Position numbers and translations under genes: made by a program
From: an uncultured Pirellula sp.
Lineage (GTDB): Bacteria > Planctomycetota > Planctomycetia > Pirellulales > Pirellulaceae
Assembly: GCA_903858115.1 (NCBI GenBank)
Contig: CAIOHR010000055.1
Coordinates: forward strand, 62,001-126,000
Direction: 5' to 3'
Length of the DNA: 64,000 bases
Shown here: positions 46,903 to 55,544 of the stretch, one piece after another
How the letters are laid out: each line of letters starts with the position of its first letter
Numbering within the stretch: position 1 is the first letter of the stretch
Notes under the pieces: model-generated
What the model was told of the DNA's origin: nothing
What the model saw: only the letters and a program-made list of their open reading frames with translations
The model's database searches: none

Positions 46903-47895
46903 ATGTCCGAATCATCAATCACACTTGCTGACCCACACCTGGCGTTACAGCTTTTCGGTCCGAACGATAGTAATCTGCGACTCGTTCGCAATCAGTTGGG
47001 AGTGGCGATCACGCACCGCAACGGTCAAATTAGGATCGCCGGTCCGAGCGACTCGGTACGCGTTGCTACAGAAGTGCTCGAACGTCTCAAAGATCGCGTC
47101 TACCGAGTCGGATCCTTAGGCCCCGAAGATGTCTCCGATGCGATGGGGGTCGCAATCGACAAACGAGCAACCGCTCAATTCGAAAAATCCGAAGTCGCTA
47201 TCGGCAACACCAGTCGTCGCATCAAACCCCGAACCGAGGGTCAAGCGACCTACTTGGAAGCAATCCGTCAGCATGATATGACCTTTTGTATCGGACCTGC
47301 AGGTTGCGGCAAAACGTACTTAGCAGTCGCGACGGCGGTCGAAGCGTTAAAGATGCGGACGATTCGCAAGATCATTTTGGTGCGACCGGCCGTCGAAGCA
47401 GGCGAGAGCTTGGGCTATCTACCTGGCGATCTTCACGAAAAATTAAACCCGTACCTTCGACCGCTACTTGATGCGATCAACGAAATGATTGATTTCGATC
47501 AAGTAAAATTTCTGATGGAGCAAAATACCATCGAGGTTATTCCGTTAGCGTACATGCGAGGTAGAACGCTGAACCAAGCTTTTGTTATATTGGATGAAGC
47601 TCAAAATGCTACCGTCGCTCAAATGAAGATGTTTTTGACGCGAATGGGCGAAGGTTCGAAGATGGTAATCTCGGGAGACATCACTCAAGTTGACTTGCCC
47701 CCAGGGACAACGAGCGGCTTGAGAGATGCAGTCCAGCGCCTGAGTGGAATATCAGGTATCAGTTTCGTTCGGTTAAGTGAAGGAGATATCGTGCGACATC
47801 CATTGGTACGAAAGATTGTGACTGCTTACGATACGACACCTGCGTCAATAGGTGCTCGAAACAACAACCGCCCCCGTCCCACCGAAGATCGATAG
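46903..47895 (+). CDS. PhoH-family ATPase
   Basis: PhoH-like proteins are P-loop ATPases linked to RNA metabolism. The 330-residue protein has an N-terminal KH-like region (about 1-95) and the PhoH domain with Walker A GPAGCGKTY (about 131-139), the LVRPAVEAGESLGYLPGDL block and Walker B VILDEAQNAT. The start at 46903 (MSESS) gives the normal length; an upstream frame overlaps cdsA and has no family match. It is followed 17 bases later by the 7TM-HD gene, a pairing seen in many bacteria. Confidence 0.95.
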   Translation: MSESSITLADPHLALQLFGPNDSNLRLVRNQLGVAITHRNGQIRIAGPSDSVRVATEVLERLKDRVYRVGSLGPEDVSDAMGVAIDKRATAQFEKSEVAIGNTSRRIKPRTEGQATYLEAIRQHDMTFCIGPAGCGKTYLAVATAVEALKMRTIRKIILVRPAVEAGESLGYLPGDLHEKLNPYLRPLLDAINEMIDFDQVKFLMEQNTIEVIPLAYMRGRTLNQAFVILDEAQNATVAQMKMFLTRMGEGSKMVISGDITQVDLPPGTTSGLRDAVQRLSGISGISFVRLSEGDIVRHPLVRKIVTAYDTTPASIGARNNNRPRPTEDR

Positions 47896-47912
47896 CGTAA
47901 AACGAATCTATC

Positions 47913-50282
47913 GTGTCTTCATCAACCAACGCGAAAACGCGAAGCGAACGAGCGGCCAATCTTGGAATTGACCGCTATCCATGGAAATCCTGGGTCTCGA
48001 AAATCTCAACTTGGGAATCCGCAGGACGATTAGGAATCGCCGTCTTTGTGGCCATTCTCATCATGCTGTTCGTTCGAGCCTGGGAACCTCCGTTCGCCTA
48101 TCGACAAGGCTTCGTGCCTCAACGCGCGATTCTAGCGCGCGTCCCCTTTCAAGTCGTCGATGAAGTCAAAACGGAAGTCCTCAAAACGCAAGCGGCCCGC
48201 GAAGTTTATTGTGTCTACGAGAATCGAAGCGAGCCGATTAGTCAGCTTCGTGGTGCGATCAAGGACTCGTTGTTTTCGCTTCGCGATGCAACGGATCCAT
48301 TAACATTGACCAAACAGCAAATTGCGACGCTCGATCTTTTGGGAGTATCAGTACTCGATCCAGATCAAGCGCCCATCTCCCATGAAGTCGCCATTGATGC
48401 CATCCGAAAAACGCTCGCGACCGATGCGGATACGACCAAGTTTGATGCGGTCATGCGCGAAGTGTTGGATCCGATCATCGAAAAGGGGATGCTAAAGTCG
48501 CTTGCTCACGATTTGGAAATGGGCAATCAACGCTACATTCGAGTCGTTCCCGCTGGTCTCGAGACGCCGATGCTCGACGCGGACGTGCAAAGTGTCCGAG
48601 TCTCGGAAGTGACGGTGACATTGCGTGGCTCGTTACAACGCAAGTTCGAGAACTTGTACGAACGAGATCGCAGCAAAGAAGCGCTTATCATTGCACAAAT
48701 GATTCACAACTATCTGGCCCCGCGGTTGCCAGCGACACTGACGTTGCGAGACGATTTGAGCAACAAAGCGCGCCAAGAAGCCGTCAATGCTGTGAAGCCT
48801 GCCATGATTTCGTTTGACCCTGGCTTTGGTGCCATTGTTCCAATTGGAAAAGTCCTTAGCGAAAAAGAGATATCGTTGCTGCGGGCGGAGCATGCCGCAT
48901 ATACGAAACAACTGTCATGGCAACAATGCGTCCAGCGACTCGCAGCCTTTGGTGGGTTGATCACCGCGCTTTGTCTCCTTTGCGGTTTCTTTATCCATCA
49001 GTCGATCGACAAGTCGTTGATTATTGACACGCTCCGATTGGTTCATGTACTCGGCGTTTGTTCAGTCTGTGTCATCGTTGCCGTGTTGGCAGCCCGCGAT
49101 CCATTGCGAGCAGAAGTAGCACCGGTCACCCTCACTGCGATCATTGCGACGATTGCGTTTGGTCGTCCAGCGGCGTTGATGTTGATGGCGGCACTATCGT
49201 TGCTGATTTCCTTCAGTACTCGAGTGGATTTGTCCGAGTTCATTATGCTGGCCAGTGCATCGGCTGGTTCCGTGCTTTTGTGTGGTCGGATACGCAACAG
49301 AACGCGCTTAATCTACGTAGGTCTTGGCGTCGCCGTGGTTGTCTTCTTTACGGTACTCGGGTTAGGAGTGATGACGGGTCAAACTGGCGGAGTGGTGACA
49401 GACGGCCCCGCGATGAGCAGTTTGCAATTGACGACCTCTTCGTTGTTCCCTGTGCGATTGCTTTCGGAAGCGACCTGGCAAGCGACGTTGGTACTCGCTT
49501 GTGGTCCACTGATGGCAGGACTGTTACCAGTCTTTGAAAAGTTATTGGACGTACAAACCGATCTTCGGTTGCTCGAACTGAGTGATATGAGCCATCCGTT
49601 GTTGCGCCAATTAGCGCAACGCGCACCGGGCACATACAACCATAGTATTTCGGTCGCTGCATTGGCAGAAACGGCAGCGGAAGCGATTGGAGCGAACGGA
49701 CTATTGGTCCGGGTTGGAGCTTGTTTTCACGACATTGGCAAGATGTTCAAGCCGAACTACTTCGTGGAGAATCAGTCGCCCGGAACGAATCGCCATGATA
49801 CGCTTCAGCCTGCGATGAGTACGTTGATCATTATTGCGCACGTGAAAGATGGCGCCGACTTGGGACGCCAGCATCGACTACCACGACGAATTATCGATTT
49901 TATCGAGCAGCATCACGGCACGACCTTGGTCGAGTATTTCTTCCGGTTGGCAACAAGAAAGAGCGAGCGAGATCCCAACGCAGACGAAGTCCCCGAGAAC
50001 GCGTTTCGCTATCCAGGTCCGAAACCACAAACTCGAGAAGCGGCCGTTTTGATGATCGCAGATGCCGTCGAGAGCGCTTCGCGAGCATTGGTCGAGCCTA
50101 CACCATCCAGATTGCAAAACTTGGTCGATCAAATCGCCATGAAGAAGTTATTGGACGGCCAATTTGAAGATTGCGCATTGACCTTGAAGGAATTGGACCT
50201 CATCAAGAATTCCTTGGTGAAGAGCTTAACGGCCATCTATCACGGACGAATCAAGTACCCCGACCAACAAACCGTCGGGTGA
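47913..50282 (+). CDS. 7TM-HD membrane phosphodiesterase (PgpH-type)
   Basis: PgpH-type proteins hydrolyse cyclic di-AMP. The 789-residue protein has an N-terminal membrane anchor (about residues 43-60), a large extracytoplasmic 7TMR-HDED region (about 65-330), a block of about seven membrane helices (about 345-540), and a cytoplasmic HDIG domain with CFHDIGKM (H605, D606), ENQSPGTNRHD and FIEQHHGTTLVEYFF. c-di-AMP is the inferred substrate. It follows the phoH gene. The ybeY gene that normally follows this pair is absent; the next 140 bases hold a repeat and then an unrelated gene. Confidence 0.94.
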   Translation: MSSSTNAKTRSERAANLGIDRYPWKSWVSKISTWESAGRLGIAVFVAILIMLFVRAWEPPFAYRQGFVPQRAILARVPFQVVDEVKTEVLKTQAAREVYCVYENRSEPISQLRGAIKDSLFSLRDATDPLTLTKQQIATLDLLGVSVLDPDQAPISHEVAIDAIRKTLATDADTTKFDAVMREVLDPIIEKGMLKSLAHDLEMGNQRYIRVVPAGLETPMLDADVQSVRVSEVTVTLRGSLQRKFENLYERDRSKEALIIAQMIHNYLAPRLPATLTLRDDLSNKARQEAVNAVKPAMISFDPGFGAIVPIGKVLSEKEISLLRAEHAAYTKQLSWQQCVQRLAAFGGLITALCLLCGFFIHQSIDKSLIIDTLRLVHVLGVCSVCVIVAVLAARDPLRAEVAPVTLTAIIATIAFGRPAALMLMAALSLLISFSTRVDLSEFIMLASASAGSVLLCGRIRNRTRLIYVGLGVAVVVFFTVLGLGVMTGQTGGVVTDGPAMSSLQLTTSSLFPVRLLSEATWQATLVLACGPLMAGLLPVFEKLLDVQTDLRLLELSDMSHPLLRQLAQRAPGTYNHSISVAALAETAAEAIGANGLLVRVGACFHDIGKMFKPNYFVENQSPGTNRHDTLQPAMSTLIIIAHVKDGADLGRQHRLPRRIIDFIEQHHGTTLVEYFFRLATRKSERDPNADEVPENAFRYPGPKPQTREAAVLMIADAVESASRALVEPTPSRLQNLVDQIAMKKLLDGQFEDCALTLKELDLIKNSLVKSLTAIYHGRIKYPDQQTVG

Positions 50283-50319
50283 TGACTTTGCAGGCTTTAA
50301 CCTTCTTGCCGTGTTATAG

Positions 50320-50406
50320 CCTATCGCCACCCTCCCCCTGGAGATCGTCCGGTCTAGTAACCCTCCCCCTCGGAGGGTCGAGCGGTCGAGCGCAGCGAGG
50401 GGAGGA
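50320..50406. repeat. GC-rich intergenic repeat-like element
   Basis: Two similar C-rich stretches (at about 50329-50342 and 50360-50375) are followed by a hairpin: CCCTCC (50361-50366) pairs with GGAGGG (50372-50377). Immediately after, GGTCGAGC is repeated in tandem (50376-50383, 50384-50391). The C-rich/G-rich style resembles short intergenic palindromic repeats I recall from planctomycete genomes. Only one copy is in this window, so repeat status is inference. Confidence 0.5.
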
Positions 50407-50471
50407 TATTGCTATACTAACCCTGTTTGATAATCCACCTCCTCCGCCACTTTTCCTCTCCAGGTCTCACG

Positions 50472-51779
50472 ATGCCTCTAGACATTTTTTATCCTGATCG
50501 CTTCCACCCAAGAGCGCTCCTTCCACTATGCCAATTGGCAAGCTGTCCATCTATCCTCATCACCTCTATCCTCATCGCGACATGCTTTTCTTCTCTAGGT
50601 TCAGCACAACAAGAGAAAGCAAGTGCCATCGTCGAAAGCTCCATCAACAAGAGCGATACAGCCAAGCCCTTTGCATTGCCCCAATCGATGGGCGGCAACG
50701 CTCATCGCACAATGATTGGATCTGCAGATCATCAGTTTCCACTCGTGGTCGTTCGTGGTACGCCGTATGAAATGGGATTCCATCTGGGGCGTGCCTTCCA
50801 ATCCGAGATGCGGACCTTCGTGCCTGCGGCTCTTGCCGGGATCCAGAAGGAGTTGGGGGTCGATCGGGCTGCTTTGCAAGAAACGTGGGCCAGATCAGCC
50901 GCTTATGCGGATGATCGGATCGAACAAGAATTGGCAGGTTTGTCGGACGGTTCGGGCCTCCCGCTTGGTTTGCTCCAGTCCATGCACGCGGTCCCTTTGT
51001 TGATGCCTTATTCCTGCAGTAGCATCGCCGCGTGGGGCAATGCAACCGAAGATGGACACTTGTATCAAACGCGTAATCTCGATTGGAGTATGGAAGTCGG
51101 TGCACACGAGTTCCCGATGATCGTGCTTTACATTCCCACACAAGGAATCCCGCATGTGGTCCCAACGTTTGCAGGAATGATTGGTGCTCATACGGGGATG
51201 AATATGAAGGGAATCGCCCTTTCGGAGATGGGGGATGCTTCGCAAAAAGAGGCTCCCTATCAAGTGCACGCACCACACTTCACAGTATTGTTTCGGACCA
51301 TGATGTATGACAGCGACAGCTTGAGCAAAGCGATATCGATCTTTCAATCGCATCCGCAAACCAAGCGGTATCATTACGTCTTCGGCGATGGTCAAAACGA
51401 ACTTGGGGCAGTCAAGGTTTTGGCGCATTCCCCAGAGCCTGAAGGGAAACGAGTGATCGTTTGGAAGGACAATGATCCACGCGACGAGTTTGCACCGAAT
51501 GTTTTGTCATGTGTTGTATACAACGATGAAGGCCGAGGAGCATTCCCCACGTTGAAGCAACAGTTTGGTAAGCTCAATGGCGAGAAGCTAGTGGCGTTGG
51601 CCAATCAGATTCCGATCAAGGGTGGCAATGTCGAGAATGTTGTCTACGACGCGACCGCACTTCGAATGTGGGTTTCATATGCAAAAGGCGAGAAAGAAGC
51701 GTATCAGCGTTCGTATGCATTTGTTGATTTAAAGCAGGTCGATGCAAACAAAGACGGTACACCGGATCTGTCGCAATAG
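50472..51779 (+). CDS. Secreted C45-family acyltransferase/hydrolase (NTN fold)
   Basis: The 435-residue protein has a signal peptide (about residues 27-45, ending GSAQQ) after a longer polar start. The catalytic region shows PYSCSSIAAWG with the candidate nucleophile near C182, followed by LYQTRNLDWSMEVG, both typical of the acyl-CoA:6-aminopenicillanate acyltransferase/C45 group, and a GMIGAHTGMNMKGIALSEMG strand set. Autocatalytic cleavage before the cysteine is known in this family; it is inferred here. The substrate is unknown. The start at 50472 is the ATG nearest the signal peptide; no clear ribosome binding site. Confidence 0.86.
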   Translation: MPLDIFYPDRFHPRALLPLCQLASCPSILITSILIATCFSSLGSAQQEKASAIVESSINKSDTAKPFALPQSMGGNAHRTMIGSADHQFPLVVVRGTPYEMGFHLGRAFQSEMRTFVPAALAGIQKELGVDRAALQETWARSAAYADDRIEQELAGLSDGSGLPLGLLQSMHAVPLLMPYSCSSIAAWGNATEDGHLYQTRNLDWSMEVGAHEFPMIVLYIPTQGIPHVVPTFAGMIGAHTGMNMKGIALSEMGDASQKEAPYQVHAPHFTVLFRTMMYDSDSLSKAISIFQSHPQTKRYHYVFGDGQNELGAVKVLAHSPEPEGKRVIVWKDNDPRDEFAPNVLSCVVYNDEGRGAFPTLKQQFGKLNGEKLVALANQIPIKGGNVENVVYDATALRMWVSYAKGEKEAYQRSYAFVDLKQVDANKDGTPDLSQ

Positions 51780-51877
51780 CAGCAATATACGGATCATTCA
51801 CCTTGGTTCGCAGTGGAATCGATTTCCACTGCGATGATTCAAAATGAAAACGTCATGCTTAAAACGCGTTGAATTGC

Positions 51878-52774
51878 CTATCGCATCGTGAATTGGCGAA
51901 GGGCGTCCAGAACATCCAACACCGATTTTTGCGATACATCGGCCCAGTGATTCGATCGGTTGCGAACGATACAAAGTTTGAATTGCTCTAGTGCATCTGC
52001 GATATCCGGTGGCAGATCCGGCAAGGATGCAAACGGATTGGAAACGTCGCTTCCACCTGCTTCATCCCACGGCGCATCTTCAGTCTGCATGCCAGTGGCA
52101 GAGCCCGAGTTTGAATCCAAAGAGTCTTCGTCCCCAAAGTCCGGCCCCTCGGCAAGTGGACCGCTGGCTGTAATTCGGTCATCATTCGACCGATCGGATT
52201 CCATTTCCGCTTCGGCGGTAAGTGAATCAAAGTCATCGTCGACTTCGGACGTGATCAATTCTTCATCGCGAGGAGCATGCTTCGGATCGGAGCCGCTCGA
52301 TTCCCATCGAGTCTTCCTCATCGCCGAAACACTCCAATCGCTTCGTGCCGCTCCTTCAAGCCACAGTTCAGCATCATCCCAATCAACGGCGGCTAGAAAA
52401 TGGCTCCAGTACAATCCCGTGTAGCTGGATTGGGTCGATGAAAATCGATCGTAAACTCGACGCAGTCTTCCGACGTGTTGGCTTGTTACCGCACCGACTT
52501 GCCGACTCCATGTTTCGTCGCTGAACGCGGAGGTATGCGCTCCAGATTCTATCAATGCAGATCTCCAAGCGGAAATAATTTTTCCTTTTTCCCAGTTGGT
52601 TTGGCTGATAAGCGTGTTCCATTGTCCCACGAAAGGAGCCGTGACCTGTTGCGTCTGAGGATCCAGTTCTAAATCGGTTTCCTGCTTTGCAAACTCCACT
52701 GCGGTGGAACGAGATTCTGAAGAGCTGTCAACAATTTGCGGCTCGTTTTCATCGTGAATTGGCGACGTAATCAT
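51878..52774 (-). CDS. Acidic protein of unknown function
   Basis: A 298-residue cytoplasmic protein, not recognised. A central block (about residues 48-155) is helical, with NWEKGKIISAWRSALIESG and YTGLYWSHFLAAVDWDDAELWLEGA, which looks like a conserved core and is reminiscent of planctomycete orphans. It is followed by a highly acidic, serine-rich stretch (about 165-240) of low complexity, then a final helical segment (ADALEQFKLCIVRNRSNHW). No catalytic motif. A possible 65-residue frame (52780-52977, GTG start) lies just upstream on the same strand and ends five bases before this ATG. Confidence 0.78.
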   Translation of the reverse strand: MITSPIHDENEPQIVDSSSESRSTAVEFAKQETDLELDPQTQQVTAPFVGQWNTLISQTNWEKGKIISAWRSALIESGAHTSAFSDETWSRQVGAVTSQHVGRLRRVYDRFSSTQSSYTGLYWSHFLAAVDWDDAELWLEGAARSDWSVSAMRKTRWESSGSDPKHAPRDEELITSEVDDDFDSLTAEAEMESDRSNDDRITASGPLAEGPDFGDEDSLDSNSGSATGMQTEDAPWDEAGGSDVSNPFASLPDLPPDIADALEQFKLCIVRNRSNHWADVSQKSVLDVLDALRQFTMR

Positions 52775-53202
52775 GCAGACTATTCAATTAGAGTAAGTAT
52801 CGGTTTCGCAGAGTCTGGGGTTCGCAGATTCTTCCGCGGTGTCCAATCGACTCGGTACAACGCGATGCCTAGGTCGAGACTGGATACAAACGCAGAGGGT
52901 ATCGGATACGGCAGCGTCTGCAACAATTCCAAGGCATCTCTTGCTGGATTCCTTGCAAACCACTCACACGGTGACACTTAGGAAAACTTTTCCGACAACA
53001 AATCGATGCAACGAACCGTTCGGAGCGTGGAAAATCTGTTAGAAACCGCCATTCAGTCTATGGCCATCAATGGAATTGCGGCAAGTCGTTACAATCTTGG
53101 GCGTGTCCGTCGGTCGCGTCCGCGCGAATCACGTTCACCATCGACGACAACGCCCCCCCACCAACAACTCGACCTGAATTGGAGCCTCTCTTGAACCACT
53201 GC
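52775..53202. other. Intergenic region with two weak small frames
   Basis: About 430 bases. On the minus strand a 65-codon frame (GTG at 52977, stop at 52780) abuts the acidic-protein gene but has no ribosome binding site and begins directly after a stop. On the plus strand a 62-codon frame (53006-53194) precedes the CE15-like gene. No other structure stands out. Confidence 0.4.
53006..53194 (+). CDS. Possible small protein upstream of the CE15-like gene
   Basis: A 62-residue frame with ATG at 53006. It has a helical start (VENLLETAIQSMAINGIA) followed by a basic RVRRSRPRESR stretch and a polar proline-rich tail. Its stop lies nine bases before the start of the esterase gene, which would suit an operon. 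No ribosome binding site and no known family; it may be chance. The composition is similar to neighbouring genes. Confidence 0.3.
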   Translation: MQRTVRSVENLLETAIQSMAINGIAASRYNLGRVRRSRPRESRSPSTTTPPHQQLDLNWSLS

Positions 53203-54486
53203 ATGAATCAGCCCCACTTTCTGACCTATATCGCCACGTTGACCTTTGGAGTTTTGATGAGTGATCCATTGATAGCGCAGCGCAAAGATGTGAACTATGA
53301 CGAAGGAAAGATTGACATCGGAGTCTTGCCCGACCCGCTAGTTTCCAAGGTGGGAAAACGTATCACGGCAAAGGAATGGGATTCGCATCGTCTAGAGCTA
53401 TTACGTACTTTGTCAGAGCATCAGTTCGGTTTTGCTCCTACGGAGGTGGCGGATCTTTCGTGGAAAGTCGTCGAAGAAGGGATAATGAACGAAGGTTTAA
53501 CAAAGAGACAGCAGATCGTTGTCCATTTGCAGACGGTGGCTGGATCGATGGATATCGACTTGATTGTTTTTTCGCCGGCGAACAAAACAAAGTGTGGCGC
53601 GTTTCTTGGATTGAATTTTCAAGGCAATCACTCTATCGACAGTGATAAGGCGATTCGGATCCCATCCACATGGATGCGAAACAATGCAGAATCAGGCGTT
53701 TCGGAAAATCGCGCAACGGAAACGGGACGGGGACAACAGAGTCGACGATGGCCGATCCGTGAGATCAACGAACGTGGCTTCGTCGTCGCGACTGCTTACT
53801 ATGGCGATATCGATCCGGACTTCGATGACGGATTCAAGAATGGAGTCCATTCACTCTTCCCGTCACACAAACCTGATATCGATCATCCCGATCGATGGGG
53901 ATCGATTGCCGGTTGGAGCTGGGGATTGTCGAGATTGCTGGATGTATTGATTCAACAACCTAGCGTCGATCCAACCAAGGTTGCAGTGGTGGGACATTCA
54001 CGCCTCGGCAAGGCCTCGTTGTGGGCTGGAGCAACTGATCCCAGATTCTCCGTTGTGATTTCTAATAACTCTGGCTGTGGCGGGGCTGCGTTGGAGCGAA
54101 GAAACTTTGGCGAAACCGTTGCGATTATCAATACTTCGTTCCCCCATTGGTTTTGTGGCAACTTCAAAAAATATAACAAGAACGAGAAAGAACTGCCGCA
54201 CGATGCCCATACACTCATCTCAGTTATCGCTCCTCGGCCGGTCTACATTGCGAGCGCAACCGAAGACACATGGGCCGACCCCAAAGGCGAGTATCTAAGC
54301 GGACACTACGCTACTCCAGTTTATCAGCTACTCGGATACGACGGACTCGTGTCATCGAATCCTCCGGAACCTGAGGTGAGTGTCGGTGGAAGAATTGGCT
54401 ATCATGTCAGAACCGGTCCGCATGACATTCTTTCTTATGATTGGCAACGATTCATGGATTTTTCTGACAAGAGTTGGAAAAAGTGA
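53203..54486 (+). CDS. Secreted glucuronoyl-esterase/acetyl-xylan-esterase-like protein
   Basis: A 427-residue alpha/beta hydrolase with a signal peptide (about 8-26). The nucleophile elbow GHSRLGKASLWAGA (around residue 265) is the hallmark of the CE15 group and related large esterases, followed by NNSGCGGAALERRNFGETV and a late histidine in GPHDILSYDWQ. CE15 enzymes release lignin or sugars by cleaving glucuronoyl esters; the exact substrate is not known. ATG 53203 was chosen over a TTG eight codons upstream. The protein is probably part of extracellular polysaccharide use. Confidence 0.9.
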   Translation: MNQPHFLTYIATLTFGVLMSDPLIAQRKDVNYDEGKIDIGVLPDPLVSKVGKRITAKEWDSHRLELLRTLSEHQFGFAPTEVADLSWKVVEEGIMNEGLTKRQQIVVHLQTVAGSMDIDLIVFSPANKTKCGAFLGLNFQGNHSIDSDKAIRIPSTWMRNNAESGVSENRATETGRGQQSRRWPIREINERGFVVATAYYGDIDPDFDDGFKNGVHSLFPSHKPDIDHPDRWGSIAGWSWGLSRLLDVLIQQPSVDPTKVAVVGHSRLGKASLWAGATDPRFSVVISNNSGCGGAALERRNFGETVAIINTSFPHWFCGNFKKYNKNEKELPHDAHTLISVIAPRPVYIASATEDTWADPKGEYLSGHYATPVYQLLGYDGLVSSNPPEPEVSVGGRIGYHVRTGPHDILSYDWQRFMDFSDKSWKK

Positions 54487-54730
54487 TGCTTGCTCGCTTG
54501 GGAGATTTTCGAAATTTATTCGGAGAAAAGAACAATTCTGTTTCCATGTGACCGTTCGTGTCATCCAAGGCAGCGATATGCATATTGTCTCAAACGCACG
54601 GTGAGTTCGATCGATATCTGAGTGTGCATCGCGGTCATCCATGACGATCGCGAAGTACGATTCAGGACACGATGAGCCATCCGAGCAACTTGAGTAATTT
54701 GCAACTTGGGCTCCCAATTGGAAAACGACG

Positions 54731-55054
54731 ATGGCAAAGTATTACGTTCAAAGTGGATCCTTTCAAGGAATTGTCGATTGCTACGACCAGGAGTGTGCTG
54801 CGGTCTGGGCCATTCAACGCGTGATGGAACGAACGCCCAGCTTGGGAAATGGAGTGTCAGGCGGACAGTGGTGCGACGAGAGCATGGGTGAAGCGATGTT
54901 TGCGCTCGACGACTCCATCCGATTGAATGAGCAAGGCTTTGATCGAAACGACAGCATTACAATCGACTTGCACGAAGCGTTTTTGCATTGGTACCAGCTT
55001 CGAAAAGCTATCGAAGAACTGACGAAGAGCTGGGAAGACAGGCTGGGAGAGTAG
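54731..55054 (+). CDS. Small conserved hypothetical protein
   Basis: A 107-residue soluble protein, not assigned to a family. It starts MAKYYVQSGSFQGIVDCYDQ, has two further segments with CAAVWAIQRVME and LDDSIRLNEQGFDRND, and a helical C-terminus. The compact, mixed alpha-beta character with several aromatic residues is that of a real small domain. Similar proteins occur in planctomycete genomes as far as I recall. It is 140 bases before the small membrane protein gene on the same strand and may lead the block that ends in DUF1501. Confidence 0.68.
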   Translation: MAKYYVQSGSFQGIVDCYDQECAAVWAIQRVMERTPSLGNGVSGGQWCDESMGEAMFALDDSIRLNEQGFDRNDSITIDLHEAFLHWYQLRKAIEELTKSWEDRLGE

Positions 55055-55194
55055 CGATTTCTGGGAGAGATGCGTTTTGTAGAATGGCTCGCGGCATGGT
55101 ACCATAGTAGTGGAAAGTCTGTGAAGCCAAGCACGATCAATCGTAATCCTTTTGCATGTTGTCCGTGTGACACCCCCTCGAACGAGATAGCCCT

Positions 55195-55506
55195 GTGACA
55201 GAGACAACCAGCAGTCCTTTTGGGCAGGAGCAACTGTACCGACCTCGGATAAGCATCTCGATGATGCTTCTACTGTTTGCCGTAACCGCTATCCTTTGCT
55301 GCATGATTCTGCTCGCATGGCAAACCACAGGCAGTTCAGGTGCGGGCAAGATTAACAAGAAGGTGTCTCTTGCCTTTTTAATTGTTTGCTATTCAGCACC
55401 ACTTTTCTTTACGGCGGGTGTGTCTCTCGTTTGGCATGCGATGACCGCTTGGATTGGAACGTCACACAAGCAAGAAAAGATGGAAGCTGACTCCCCATTC
55501 TCTTGA
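55195..55506 (+). CDS. Small two-pass membrane protein
   Basis: A 103-residue protein with two membrane segments: about residues 24-43 (SMMLLLFAVTAILCCMILLAW) and 59-82 (VSLAFLIVCYSAPLFFTAGV). Both termini are polar. It begins with GTG at 55195. No family recognised. It lies 38 bases before the J-like membrane protein gene and is probably in the same operon. A 15-bp direct repeat begins at its stop codon (see findings). Confidence 0.65.
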   Translation: MTETTSSPFGQEQLYRPRISISMMLLLFAVTAILCCMILLAWQTTGSSGAGKINKKVSLAFLIVCYSAPLFFTAGVSLVWHAMTAWIGTSHKQEKMEADSPFS

Positions 55507-55533
55507 AAGCCAGAGGCCCTTGAAAGCCAGAGG
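55502..55533 (+). repeat. 15-bp direct repeat spanning the stop of the small membrane gene
   Basis: CTTGAAAGCCAGAGG occurs at 55502-55516 and 55519-55533, with two bases between. The first copy contains the TGA stop of the upstream gene; the second ends eleven bases before the ATG at 55545 and supplies an AGAGG that may act as its ribosome binding site. Confidence 0.88.
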
Positions 55534-55544
55534 ATAGTGATGGC

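Noticed and set aside
46903..47895. PhoH gene as part of a toxin-antitoxin (PhoAT) module
   Set aside because: No small antitoxin precedes it and its partner is the 7TM-HD phosphodiesterase, the normal housekeeping arrangement.
50644..51276. Minus-strand open frame of 210 codons inside the C45 gene
   Set aside because: Antisense shadow; basic and proline-rich with no protein character.
52780..52977. Minus-strand 65-codon frame, GTG start, just before the acidic protein gene
   Set aside because: The GTG directly follows a stop and has no ribosome binding site; kept as a note in the intergenic entry rather than as a gene.
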